NCBI GenBank assembly: GCA_019055375.1
Contig: JAHQIW010001478.1
Coordinates: forward strand, 22,546-86,545
Direction: 5' to 3'
Source of the DNA: Parelaphostrongylus tenuis
Lineage: Eukaryota > Nematoda > Chromadorea > Rhabditida > Metastrongylidae
DNA: 64,000 nt
Shown piece by piece: positions 23,395 through 34,168 of this stretch. The translations under genes were made by a program, and so were the position numbers. A model generated the notes under the pieces. It saw only the letters and a program-made list of their open reading frames with translations. It searched no databases and was not told the origin of the DNA. Every line of letters begins with the position of its first letter. Within the stretch, counting starts at the first letter, position 1.

Positions 23395-23655
23395 TGAATT
23401 CGACTATGTCAACATTCTTTCATTATTATTTGAGCCAACATGTCATGTGGTCTGGTAAGGGCTCTTTTACAGCCCGAGACAAGTGTTTCGTCCTTACAGA
23501 CTCATCAGCCGCGCGGAACGCGTCGTCTGTCGATCTTTTTATAGTCAAGCGCCCTTACAAGAGCCCTTACCAGACCACATGACATGTTGGCTCAAATAAT
23601 AATGAAAGGATCTATTGAAATTTGAGCGTGGTCTTAATAAAGCACTAGAAGGAAA
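23395..23655. mobile_element. Compact foldback MITE
   Basis: A near-perfect hairpin. 'tttcattattatttgagcc' plus 'aacatgtcatgtggtctgg' and 'taagggctctt' on the left (from about 23418) is mirrored by 'agagcccttaccagaccac' plus 'atgacatgttggctcaaat' and 'aataatgaaagg' on the right (to about 23612). The right outer end has 'tttgagcgtggtcttaataaagcac'. The central 41-nt hairpin present in other copies is missing, so this is a deletion derivative with unusually similar arms. Confidence 0.8.
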
Positions 23656-24061
23656 GGTAAATCAACATTGTTGGTTAGTGTAGCAAGCGGTGATGCGAAC
23701 AGAACCATCGTTACAGAACTAACCAACATTTCATGAGATCTTTCGAGCAACACGAGCTCATTCGATTTTCAGTCCATGGGGGTTTTTTACCTCAAAAGTT
23801 ACAGTTTGTGGAAAGTTGATAGCAAGAAACATGCGAGTTAATCACTTTAGGTTTGAATAATCACATGTTATTAAGAACATAACGGTTTCAAGTTTACGAT
23901 TACAATACGCCTTGAAATCAGTGTAGTTAATTGCCAGTTTGAGGTAATTGCAGTGATAATTATTTGATCAATATCTTATCAAATGGTGTGCACTTTTTGT
24001 GTTTCTCGGCATAAAAGTGTGTCATTGTTCCTTTAAAGCTATGAATAACTTGGCAGTGGTG

Positions 24062-24064
<3 letters not shown>

Positions 24065-24102
<38 letters not shown>
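24065..24102. repeat. (TA)n microsatellite abutting an RTE 3' end
   Basis: About 19 TA units directly adjoin the 3' end of the minus-strand family-B copy 4. A second TA run flanks its 5' truncation at about 24835-24871. Confidence 0.9.
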
Positions 24103-24106
<4 letters not shown>

Positions 24107-24834
24107 CTGTATCACCTGTCGTCCCGTTGATCGTCGAGTGACTCGAGCGGGTACCAGCAACTCTTCCATTTTTCCTATCGCGTGCAAGAGTAGCCCAGTG
24201 GGTCCTCCTTGCTCTAGGAATTCGCTGAGCATCATATCTTTCTTCCATCGCTTTCGTGAAGAAATCGGACCAACGGGTCAGTGGTCTTCCTTTAGAGCGT
24301 TTGACGTCCCGAGGAATTCAGTCGGTAACGGCTCTCGTCCATCGGTTGTCGTTGAAGCGCATCACGTGTCCGACCCACCTTATTTTCGATATCCTGACGT
24401 GTAGAACGGCGTCTCTGATTTTCGATCGTTGACGTAGGTCGGAAGTTCGGATCCTTTGTCTCATTTGCGAAATACGAGATACTCCTAGCATCGACCTTTC
24501 GACTGCGCGTTCGATAACGGCAAGTGATCTTTCATCCTGCTTACGTAGCGACCAGGTTTCTGCTGCATACGTTAGGGCAGGGATAATTGTCGAGTCGAAA
24601 AGGTGGGCACGGAGTCGGATGTTCTTTGTCCTCTTCACTACATCTTCGATGCTCTTAAACGTTCCCCAAGCCGCTCGTTTCCTCCTGCTCAACTCTGGGG
24701 CTAGGTCGTTCATCATGTTGATTTCACGACCTAGATAGATGTAACTGGAGCATTCGGAGATTGTCGTTCCGTTGAGCGTGAATGGGGCATTAGAAACCCA
24801 TCCGTTCCTCATGAACATTGTTTTCGTTAGATTC
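24103..24834 (-). mobile_element. RTE-clade retrotransposon, family B copy 4, 3' end only
   Basis: A 0.73-kb 5'-truncated copy encoding only the RT thumb and C-terminal domain. Minus-strand residues include NLTKTMFMRNGWVSNAPFTL, SSYIYLGREINMMNDLAPEL, LGVSRISQMRQRIRTSDLRQ and RWVGHVMRFNDNRWTRAV. The frame is open across the whole copy, but it has no start of its own and reads out into the TA repeat and the leader of copy 5. The 3' terminal 'acaggtgatacaggtgata' tail merges into (TA)n. Confidence 0.9.

Positions 24835-24871
<37 letters not shown>
24835..24871. repeat. (TA)n microsatellite between two RTE copies
   Basis: Interrupted TA run ('tatatatatacatatatata') separating the 5' truncation of copy 4 from the 5' end of copy 5, which lies in the opposite orientation. 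Together with the run at 24065-24102 it suggests both insertions hit one original TA tract. Confidence 0.85.
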
Positions 24872-25366
24872 GTTCACGGACCTCCCTCTTTGAGGAATCC
24901 CGCCCGCTTAGTCGCGAGGGCATGTGGCGCGTCACCAGGTGGTGGATAAGAAAATAAACGCTAACCAGAAGCGACCGTGTACTCCCTAGAAACGAAGGTG
25001 GATTCAGGGGATGAGCTCCCCGCGTCTGAGCGCCGATTTGACAAAACTCCATTTTTTCAAGTCACGTCCGCCAAAAGCCTGCAATCAAGCGGAGTACATG
25101 GGAGACAAAAGGAGTCGTCTCAACGAATGAGCTCCTCCTAGTTTTTCGAGAGAGACTAGCAAGCTAATCGTGAGTACCCAGTACTCAAAATTAGAGCTTG
25201 AAAAGCTATACGTTAGATATCAGAATGCCAAAAACAGTAACAAATAAAGCCTCATTCCCCTGACCCCGAAAGAGCTTCTGGTACGGCAGCGCTAGGTAAA
25301 GCGAGTACGGAGTGACTGCTCACATCTCAGGGCCGAACTAGGTGGCCAAGATCGAAACAAGCTAAA

Positions 25367-26010
25367 ATGACGATCTGTACCTACAACGCGAGAACCCTTG
25401 CTAACCAATCCGCTGTAGAAGATCTATTGATTCAAGAAGAAGAATAAGATACGACGTCATTGGCCTGACTGAGACGAGAATGCGCCATTCTTTTTATGCT
25501 GTCTGTGACACCGGAGAAGAACTGATCCTTGGAACATGCGATCGCAGAGGTGTCGGTGGCGTTGGCGTCCTTGTCAAATCGAATTTGACCGTGAACATTG
25601 ATTCGTATGAACAACTAACAACCCGCATCGGACGACTATCGGTTTGAAGCGATGTGGTTCTATGCCGGCTTTGACCATCTTCGTTGCTTACGCACCAACA
25701 TCAAGCTATGACGAAGACGAAGTCGAAGCGTTCTATATGGACCTCGAAAAATTCTTCAGAGAAGATCATACATTCTTCAAGGTCATTGTCGGAGATTTTA
25801 ACGCTAAAAATTGGACCTAGAAGAACGTATGAAGAACGTCACACTAAGACCCACGGACAGCAATGGAATGAAATGGGCACAATTCCATAAGACTCACTCT
25901 CAGCGATGGACGTAGGAGTCTCCCAATGGAGAGTACCATAACGAACTAGACCACATCTTAGTTTATCGATAATTTTGTTTAACCGATGTCGCTTTTGTTT
26001 AAGTTCTACA
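25367..26010 (+). pseudogene. RTE family B endonuclease, copy 5
   Basis: Begins MTICTYNARTLANQSAVEDL and continues in shifting frames: TRMRHSFYAVCDTGEEL, then VAYAPTSSYDEDEVEAFYMD, then an IVGDFNA core that is shifted by an extra base before the RRT segment. The family's SQRWTWESPNG block is replaced by a stop-containing segment, so the DH loop is damaged. Active family members use this domain to nick the target for priming. Confidence 0.85.
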
Positions 26011-26154
26011 CGAGATCAGGCCATCGCCTCCTGTCGTGCAACGTTCGGTTTTTCGCTGAGAGGAGAGAAAGCGGCTAGATTCAAATAACCAGGTCCCAGA
26101 ACTACCAGAAAGTGGGATGTATTCAAATCATTAGTCGGCTCTTGGAAGATACCG

Positions 26155-28140
26155 TTGTCGACAACATCGACGAAGAATACGATCGACTCGTTGAATATCT
26201 TTACGTTAGCGCTAATAAATGCCGAGAGTCCTAAGGTCACGAAGAGACGCTTGTCTCCGCAGACACTCGAGCTGATACGTCAACGTGGAATCGCACGAGC
26301 TGCAGGAAGCCGAAACCTTACGTCCGAAATTGCGAAACGATGCAGAGAAGCGATAAAAGAAGACCTCAAAGAGAGAAGAGCAGCAGTTATGGCAGAAGCT
26401 GCAGAAGCTGGGAGGAGCATTCGCAAAGCCCAGTGAGGCTTCGCCAACTATAAGACCAAGATGATTGCACTCCGATACCCTGACGGGACACTTACAGCTT
26501 CGAGAAGGGCTATGGAGAAGAATTATCCACCAATACTACTCAGATCTCTTCGCTAGCCATGTCCTCTTACCGTCATATAAAATAAAGAAAACGAATATGT
26601 CGTTCCACCGGTCCTCCCTTCCGAGATCCGACATGCTATACCGTCGGTGAGGAGCAGAACAACACTCGGTTCACACAGGATTAGACCAGAACATGTAAAG
26701 AATCTGCCGCCAGTTCTCATTAACACCCTGGCTCTGCTCTTCACTCGCTACCTGTCGGAATGCAAGGTCCCTATTCAATGGAAAACCAGCAAGACCGTAT
26801 TGTTGTTCAAAAAGGGAGACCTTCACGACATAGGCAATTATCGCCCAATCTGCTTGTTGTCCGTTGTCTATAAACTCTTTATTCGAGTCATCCTAAACAG
26901 GATTGACAGAACACTGGACGAAGGACAGCCATGCGAACAAGCAGGGTTCCGAAAAGGATTTAGTACCATGGACCACATCCACACGATTACAAGACTCATT
27001 GAAGTTTCACCAGAGTACAAACTACCACTCTGTCTCACTTTCGTCGATCTGAAGAAAACCTTTGATTCAGTGGAAACAAAGCGGTTATAGAGGCTCTGGA
27101 TAACCATGGCGTCTCTACTCAGTACATAATGATCTTCTGTGAGCTTTATAAAGATTTCACGACCAAATATCTCCTCTACACAATATCACCATTGACGTAA
27201 GAAGAGGCGTTCGACAAGGCGATGTCAATTGCTCCAAAACTATTCATCACCACCCTTCAAACGTCATGACATTAGAATGGGACGATATGGAACTGAAAAT
27301 TGACGGTCGATAATTGAAGCATCTTCGCTTTGCTGACGATATCGTTCTCATAACACCAAACATCAGTCAGGCGGAAGAATGTTAATGATTCTCGTAACGC
27401 TTGTTGAAAGATTGCTCTTCAACTGAATTTAACGAAAACTATGTTAATGAGGAACGAATGGATTTTGAATGCTCCATTCACGCTGAACGGAACGACAATC
27501 TCCGAACGCTCCAGTTACGTCTATCTAGGTCGTGAAATCAACATGATGAACGACATAGCTCCAGAGTTGAGCAGGAGTAACGTGAGCGGCTTGGCGAACG
27601 TTTAAGAGCATCGAAGATGTAGTGAAGAGGACAAAGAACATCCGTCTCCGTGCCCACCTTTTCGACTCGACCGTTTATTCCTGTCCTCACGTATGCATCA
27701 GAAACCTGGTCGCTACGTAAGCAGGATGAGAGATCACTTGGATTATCGATCGCGCAGTCGAAAGGTCGATGCTAGGAGTATCCCGTGTTTCGCAAATGAG
27801 AGAAAGGATCCGAAGTTCCGACCTACGTCAACGATCGAAAATCAGAGCCTCCGTTCTACACGCCAGGATATCGAAAATAAGGTGGGCCGGACACGTGATG
27901 CGCTTCAACGACAACCGATGGACGAGAGCCGTTACCGACTGGATTCCTCGGGACGTCAAGCTCTTTAAAGGAAGACCACTGACCCGTTGGTCCGATTTCT
28001 TCACGAAAGCGATATAAGAAAGATATGATGCTCAGCGAATCCCTAGAGCGAGGAGGACCCACTGGGCTACTCTTGCACGCGATAGGGAAAAATGGAAGAG
28101 TTGCTGGTACCCGCTCGAGTCACTCGACGATCAACGGGAC
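26155..28140 (+). pseudogene. RTE family B reverse transcriptase, copy 5
   Basis: The linker is at 26155-26436 (SPQTLELIRQRGIARAAGSR). The N-terminal and fingers blocks are at 26647-27090 (RIRPEHVKNLPPVLINTLAL, KKGDLHDIGNYRPICLLSVV, EQAGFRKGFSTMDHIHTITR, TFVDLKKTFDSVET). The frame is then lost by a one-base deletion after ETK. Palm sequence continues with HLRFADDIVLIT-like coding near 27320-27360, and thumb plus C-terminal domain at 27769-28017 (LGVSRVSQMRERIRSSDLRQ). Domain order and spacing are normal for RTE. Lesions are point stops and small indels. Confidence 0.85.
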
Positions 28141-28711
28141 GACAGGTGACAGGTGATATATATAGTGTTCAATGGAGTAGTTTACACCTCTCTCACCAAA
28201 GTACGAACCGTAAGAATATTAAAAAATTGGAGATTTTGCCTAACAACTAAACGTATGTTGGAATCAATGTGATAGTCTTTGCGAAACTGGCCATTCGACG
28301 ACAAAACGCCTCGTTAAGTCGACTATACTTGAACGATATCGGCTGCAGATAATAACGCGAGATAGAAGTATTTTTACATTAGAATCCGTTAAATCACTCT
28401 CTATAAGAGAAACCACTGGTTCAAAATCTCCACAAATTTGATAGTAACATTAATAGAATTACTATTGATATCTTTGTAACAGTTAAAAAAGCATACACAT
28501 AGACGAAGACTTTCAATCGAACATTTGTTTACTTACGATATTATGATTTGCTCTAAAGTACCAATCAGGCAAAGTGTGTAGAAGCGACTCTGTGGTGGAG
28601 TGAAGCTAACGGGTACATACCATTGAGAAGAACTTCTGGCAGGAGTTGATTTTGTCAGATGGCAATAGTGAGTACCAAAAATTGCTTGTATTATTGTCTA
28701 ACCTTTATTTC

Positions 28712-29655
28712 GAGTGTTTTCTTGAAACCACGCTCAAATTTTAATACATCCTTTCATTATTATTTGAGCCAACATGGCATATGGTCTGGTAAGGGCTCTT
28801 GTACGGCCCGATACACGTCTTTCGCACTTACGGACTCGCCAGTCGGATAGAACCCGTCGTTTTTCGATCATTTTAGTAATCAGTTTTCGCGGGAGCCCTA
28901 CTCCCCCTACAAAGAGGTATCGGATCCGAGCGTTCTACAATATGTGCCAAGTGAAATTCTCACCTATCACAGAGTGTTGTACACTCAGTTGTTCTTTGGC
29001 TAGTATCTTTATCTATTATACCCCTGTCTCGAGTGTTTTATTGAGACCACGCTTAAATTTTGATAGACCCTTTCATTATTATTTGAGCCAACATATCATG
29101 TGGTCTGGTAAGGACTCTTGTACAGCCCGATACACGTGTTTTGTCCTTACAGACTCGTCAGTCGTCTTTCCATCTTTTTAAAAGTCAGTTCTTTTGGGAG
29201 CCCTACTCTCCCCACAGAGAGGTATCGAAGAAGAGTTTGACACTCTATGTCGAGTGAAATTTTCACCTAACACAGAGTGTTGTACACTCGGTTGCTCTTT
29301 GGCTGGTATTTTCATCTTCGATATCTCTCTATAGAGAGAGTATGGCTCCCAAAAGAACTGACTAATAAAAAGATTGAAAGATGAAGGGTTTTGCTCGACT
29401 GACGAGTCTGTAAGGACGAAACACGTGTATCGGGCTGTACAAGAGCTCTTAGCAAACCACATGATATGTTGGCTCAATTTATAACGAAAAGATCTATCGA
29501 AAGTGGAGCATGGTCTCAATAAAATACTCAAAACAAAGGTATAATGTGATAAGAATACCAATCAAAAAACAATCGAGTGTATAACACCCTCTGTTAGGTG
29601 GATTTTTACTTGATGTAGAGTATAAAACTTCCGTCTTCGATATTGTTTGACTTTC
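28712..29655. mobile_element. Cluster of foldback-MITE copies
   Basis: A half element (28712-29025: outer terminus 'cgagtgttttcttgaaacc', arm, central hairpin at 28936-28978) is followed by a complete element. The complete element (29028-29540) has left arm 'tttgagccaacatatcatgtg', central hairpin 29240-29280 and right arm 'cacatgatatgttggctca'. A further hairpin in opposite orientation lies at 29584-29623. The arrangement is consistent with one MITE inserted into another. Open frames at 28774-29181 and 29178-29561 are only reads through the arms. Confidence 0.8.
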
Positions 29656-30925
29656 TCGGCAATGGAGTTGGCTTGGTTATGAATAACCTGTTGCTTCTGC
29701 CATATGTCATAGGTCTGGATTACAGTTCGATAACGACGGAGCGTTAGTGGGCTCTGCGGACTCAGGACTATAGATCCAGAAACGAAATTCGTGTGCATCG
29801 TGCACTCTTTATCAAGTATCCTACAGAAGTGCAACACTGCGTTCAAATTTTTCAAGAAATCAGTTTCTTGAAAAACAAAGACAGATCTGAGTGATTCTGA
29901 GCATATTTTAGAACTCGAAGAAATCTTCACGAATAAAACTGCTATCAGAATTTCATAAGAACGCTTTCAGTCTATTGTTCTAAATAGAATGACAGGATTC
30001 CACGGAGAAATAGAATACCACAATTCGAAAGAGTTTCCGCGGCAATTTACATGAATACATCGCGTTACAACATGCTTAGCCATAGTCCTAAGCTTGTGCA
30101 GTCATCTTTTAGCACTTTTCAAACGTGAATTAAGCTGATTTCACCTCATTAACCCATAGGTAATGGTGAAAACGGCAAATTCTTTCGTGAATCAAAGCTT
30201 GACGTAATTTGGCACCTAATATATGCACCGCTCACATGTGATGTGCTGAACTCTGTGCAACTTTGTAAATGGGAGAAGGTATTTTACAACAATAGTTGGT
30301 TGTAGCAGTTTTCTTACCGCTGGAAACTTATTGCAGGGCAGGCAAGAGTGCTTGAACACCATTTAATTTTACTCGAAAGAGGATTTAGTTTTTATCCGAC
30401 CGCTTTTTCTGTAGGCGCTGTTCAAACAATAATAATCTGATGAGGGCATCATATATTTTGAGCCATAGTATAAGTGCTATACAGGCGCCTGCTTCGTCGT
30501 CGTGGAACTCATTAGTAGCTTCGTCCTCCATTCAGCTAATCCCCTAAGGTTATACTCTTCTACAAAAAAATCGACGCCGAGCAATAGATCATTGTAAGCC
30601 AGGTGATGGAGTTGCCTGACATTGTAGTGACCGTTAGTAGAGCCTGTAACTTTTAAAATAAATTATACCTCGCCATTCGACCGCCTTTCTACAGACCATT
30701 ATCTATTGGAGAGGTATGATTCAAATCAAAAACCACAAGCTCGATTGTCGCTCACTACAATGTCAGGTGATTCCATCATCCAACTTACGGTTGTCTATTC
30801 CACGGCCTCGATTCCTTCATAGAGGAATGTTACATCAAGAGATCTGCTAAATCGAGGACGGTGCTACAGATGGGTTCCTGGAGGGCCTGTGTAGCATCTA
30901 GAGTATGGGTCAAAACTTTATGTCG
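29656..30925. other. Unassigned interval
   Basis: No gene recognised. The 122-codon minus frame 29930-29562 partly reads through the MITE hairpin and resembles no family. The only structure is the 182-bp inverted-repeat element at 30601-30782. Confidence 0.45.
30601..30782. repeat. Short MITE-like inverted repeat
   Basis: The left arm 'aggtgatggagttgcctgac' plus 'attgtagtga' mirrors the right arm 'tcactacaatgtcaggtgat' plus 'tccatcatcca', with a few mismatches. The 120-bp centre has no coding capacity. It is unlike the other MITE family in the window and a single copy was seen. Confidence 0.6.
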
Positions 30926-31542
30926 TCATGTTATGTCATTATCAGCGAGGGTAGCATGAATTCCGGCAACCATAGATCACTGCTAATGCAGTACGCTATT
31001 GACAGCACTCGCAAGGTTAACACAAAATGCAAGCGTTGTAGATATAGTTGTCTCATATCTCAATAAACACACAATATGTAATCCTTTCTAATTATGCACT
31101 GCACCGACCGATGCTCATGACCGTTGACTGGTCTCCTTTGTGGTGTACGCTTCCACTTTTAATCTTTTCTGAAGTCTTCGTTGAGGAGCGCCTTGTTTCA
31201 GACTTCAAACTACTTCAAGCTTGAATGGCTCAACGTTAATCTCTACATCGCGACAATAACAGCAATTCCATATTCACAGGTACAGAATTCTACAATGATC
31301 CTAAAACCGGCAGAATTTTTGATCGCATGTCAAATGAGAGAGAATTCAACCTACGCGATAAAGGAAAAAAGATGCAGTATAACAAGGTGAGTAAGCGATG
31401 TATTGTGGCACGATTTAATTGTGTGCAAATGTGTAATGGGGCTATTTCTATCAAGACTTTGCTGAACGAACATAATTGGTAGTTTGAAGGAGATTGTGCA
31501 GTTTTTCATGTTTCTTTTTAAAAGTTTAGTCCAAGTTCAAGA

Positions 31543-32078
31543 GTTCCCTTCAAACTGCCATTTATATAAAAAAAATTGGTTAGCGCGGTAAAAAGGTACC
31601 TAAAAAGATGCGGTCTCGAAAATTTCGTGGTAGTTCTTGAAATCCCACCTCCGACCATACGCCATCCGCAATAGGCTTTATGATCGATTGTGCAACACCA
31701 GAAATTTATGATCTGCCCTAACAGAAAAGAGGGGGATTGTATGAGATCGGGCAGAATTTATTTGTTAACATGTATAACATGCGGGTAAGAATACATAGGC
31801 GAAACGGGTAGATCTTTTTTCATCCGGATAAAAGAACATCTAGATAGTAAATCTAAAATAGATAAAGCCGAACTTTAAGTTTACATAGGGCACAAAAACA
31901 CAGCAACAAGGATTTTGATGTGACTGTCACAATCCTGGCACAGGAATCAAAAACATCCACGCGCAAAACTCTTGAGGCATTTTGGACGATCAAGGTGCAA
32001 AACCCCGAAATGAATCGGAAGGACGAGTGCGTCACCATCACGCGTGATCTCGCGCCCTTTCCTCGTTTGATCTTCTAA
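31543..32078 (+). pseudogene. Penelope-like element, GIY-YIG endonuclease end
   Basis: Reads VPFKLPFI, a stop, then KKLVSAVKRYLKRCGLENF and VVVLEIPPPTIRHP. After frame changes it reads TCITCG, stop, EYIGETGRSFFIRIKEHLDS, then TRKTLEAFWTIKVQNPEMNR and ECVTITRDLAPFPRLIF with a TAA stop. The stops fall at positions that are coding in the R1a copy (the Glu after TCITCG), so the two copies have decayed independently. The RT domain is missing. It is the same element family as 19798-20380, in the opposite orientation. Confidence 0.85.
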
Positions 32079-32150
32079 CCTGACCTAGGCATCATATAAA
32101 TATGACCATCCGAATCATTCTAATAGACTAATACTACATACGCCCAGGGT

Positions 32151-32174
32151 CTGAAGAAGGCGGGTCGCGGAAAC
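32151..32174 (+). ncRNA. Hammerhead-like motif, R1b copy
   Basis: CTGAAGA, short hairpin, GAAAC in the same place relative to the Penelope stop as in R1a, about 75 bases downstream. The core is identical to the R1a copy, so it adds no covariation evidence by itself. Confidence 0.35.
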
Positions 32175-33810
32175 ATCAGCCGAACTTCTACGACTAATTT
32201 AACAACCTCGCGTCAGCTAATCAAGATAAGTTTTGTCGATTTTCATTTAACAACTATGAATAAGAAATTGAAACGAAGTTACGCATTGATCTGAGATATG
32301 GGGATCTATAATGCATTGTTACTAAGAAAAAATTGAGGAATTTTGATGAATTGAAATCGCCTGCAATATGAGACACCATTTTTTAGTAATTATTTATTTT
32401 TTACAATTTTCAGGCATTATGATGAATTTTATGAACTTTATGCAATGAAACATTTAAAAGTGATAGAAAAAGAGCAGATTTGACTTGAATGTGGACAACT
32501 AGGAATAGACTATTATAGAAAGGTTTGATAAAATTTCTAAATAGTGGGTTTTTCGTTGATCGCTGTTCTTCCCTTCAGAGGTGTACCTTAAAAATGGAGC
32601 AATTATGTTCTTCTATTGAAAATAACTTTATTGAGGTTTGTTTCATCGTGTGTGACCATTTGTTCGCACAGAAACATCATTTATTGACGAAAAAGTATGG
32701 AATTTATTAAAAAAACTATCATATTACCCTTGGAGCAGGCGTTGGCAGCCTCACTTCATAAACCGTCCGAGGTGCCCGCCGGCCGGAAATGGCGCCGTCA
32801 GCAAAGGAAAGGGTGCTACTAGAAGATTGTTAATTGAGTGATCGTGAGTTGATAATGACTTGTTTTTTGTCCAATGATCCATTTTATAGCACTCGATAAT
32901 AAAACTAAGGAGAGATTCCAGCGTCAGCAAATTTAGTAAAAAAAATATCTGTATGTACAAAAGATTAGCCACAAGTCTCTGAATTTGTTCTGGAGAACTG
33001 CCAACTAATGGCTATAAGGTGGTGAATGTCGCGGAAGGCTTGGATGAATAGACGTTGTTAAACGTAAAGCCTATCAAGACCAAAATATATCAGGTGAGCA
33101 AGAACAAATCATGTCCATTACTTTGGACAAAACTATGCATAACTACAAAAGGGCTCTTCAAAGGTATGTGTAGTAAAACCGGTACCTTCGATCGAAATAC
33201 CACTGAAATCTACTCTAGTTTGCAACAGATTATAGAACATCTGTGCAAGCTCAACATTAGATGATGTGTCTCTTTCGTGAAGAATGAGAGGATGATTGAC
33301 TGGAGAAGGGTTTCAGGATCTGTAGGAGGCGAAACCGCCGAAACGCCACCTATTAGTCAACCGAATTGCTCTTGTTGTTAGCAGTCTAGTGTCTACTGAT
33401 TAAAAAAATCAGTGCATCATCGGATCAATGCTGAGGTTGAAAAAAAGATGGTTCGCTGAATTACTTTGTGCTACTTAGTAAATATATACGTAGAAGCACT
33501 TTTTCATTTGTATGCTAGCTCCTGTATATGCTGCAGACCCATTTTAACATTAGTAGTTTTTCATTGTAGAAAAGATGCTTTCAATGAAAGTTAAGTGTAT
33601 GTTATCAAGAGCTCAGAGCACTTTGATGATACACGCTTTACGCAGCATCTGTGTTAGTTTAGGAATTGAAAGAGTTCAAAAGTTGTTACAGAATACCGTG
33701 AACCATTGGACAAACTGTTTATTAATCTTATAATTCGTTTGAGCCAACATGTTATGTGGCCTATTATAGGTACTTGAATGGACTGACTAAAGACGAAGGG
33801 CCTGTCCGAC

Positions 33811-33940
33811 TGCACTCCGATACCATGAAGAGATATTTACAGCTTCAAGAACTATGGAGAGAACCATCCACCAGTACTACTCGGATCTATCCGCTAACCA
33901 TGTCCTCTTACCGTCATACAAAGTGAAAGAGAGTAAATAT
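33811..33940 (+). mobile_element. RTE family B fragment, copy 6
   Basis: About 130 bases matching the RT N-terminal region ('tgcactccgatacc', 'ccaccagtactactcggatct', 'ccatgtcctcttaccgtcat'). Both ends are truncated, which is not typical of a retrotransposition event, so it is probably carried here by rearrangement at the edge of R1b. Confidence 0.8.
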
Positions 33941-34018
33941 TAATGCCATCTCTTAAGCATTTTGTCGACTACGCAAAACATTCAATAGTTTAGAGAATTG
34001 AGTGCTGAGCAAAAACAT

Positions 34019-34088
34019 GTCCTCAGTCGGGAATCGAACCCGCGTTTCATCATATTCGTGACGCCACTATCACTAGTGATCGGGCAAA
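34019..34088 (-). repeat. tRNA-derived pseudogene/SINE head, minus
   Basis: The minus strand ends with ATGAAACGCGGGTTCGATTC followed by CCGACTGAG. GGTTCGATTCC is a perfect box B, and a D-arm-like 'gtgatagtggcg' precedes it. The anticodon arm is not credible. It lies head to head with the next feature. Confidence 0.5.
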
Positions 34089-34168
34089 TATGCTTCGGTG
34101 GTGTAGTGGTAGAGCACGTTTTCCCCTTATAGGATGAAACGCGGGTTTGATTCCCTCCTGAGGCCGTG
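34089..34168 (+). repeat. tRNA-derived pseudogene/SINE head, plus
   Basis: GCTTCGGTGGTGTAGTGGTA is a good acceptor and D arm (box A). ATGAAACGCGGGTTTGATTC is the T arm, with CTGAGGC at the end able to pair with the start. The anticodon stem is poor. The body closely matches the minus copy at 60255-60330 and the adjacent inverted one, so it is a small repeat family and not a unique tRNA gene. Confidence 0.5.

Larger units (their letters stand above)
24872..28160 (+). mobile_element. RTE-clade retrotransposon, family B copy 5, near full length
   Basis: About 3.29 kb, the longest family-B copy. It has a GC-richer leader (24872-25366), endonuclease (25367-26010), RT (26155-28000) and the 3' 'gacaggtgacaggtgata' tail running into a short TA tract at about 28157. 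The leader aligns with the reverse complement of 15060-14560, which defines the 5' end of the family near 'ggacctc'. Many frame breaks make it inactive. Confidence 0.9.
30926..33783 (+). repeat. R1b: 2.9-kb repeat, inverted partner of 18107-20993
   Basis: Plus-strand copy of R1. It holds the Penelope remnant (31543-32078), a hammerhead-like motif (32151-32174), AT-rich sequence with a 'gccggccggaaatggcgccg' GC island near 32779, and at its right edge 'gttatgtggcctattatagg', the MITE end shared with R1a. An RTE fragment follows at 33811. Other plus frames here (31181-31390, 32525-32710, 33055-33264) have no family resemblance. Confidence 0.85.

Noticed and set aside
24318..25052. 244-codon minus frame as a single protein
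   Set aside because: It joins the RTE copy-4 C-terminal region to a TA repeat and to the antisense of the copy-5 leader, so it is an accidental fusion.
28774..29561. 135- and 127-codon frames in the MITE cluster
   Set aside because: They read through foldback arms; repeated peptide blocks recur in every MITE copy on both strands.
34089..34168. Functional tRNA gene
   Set aside because: Good box A and near-perfect box B, but no convincing anticodon stem, and near-identical bodies occur in several repeats.
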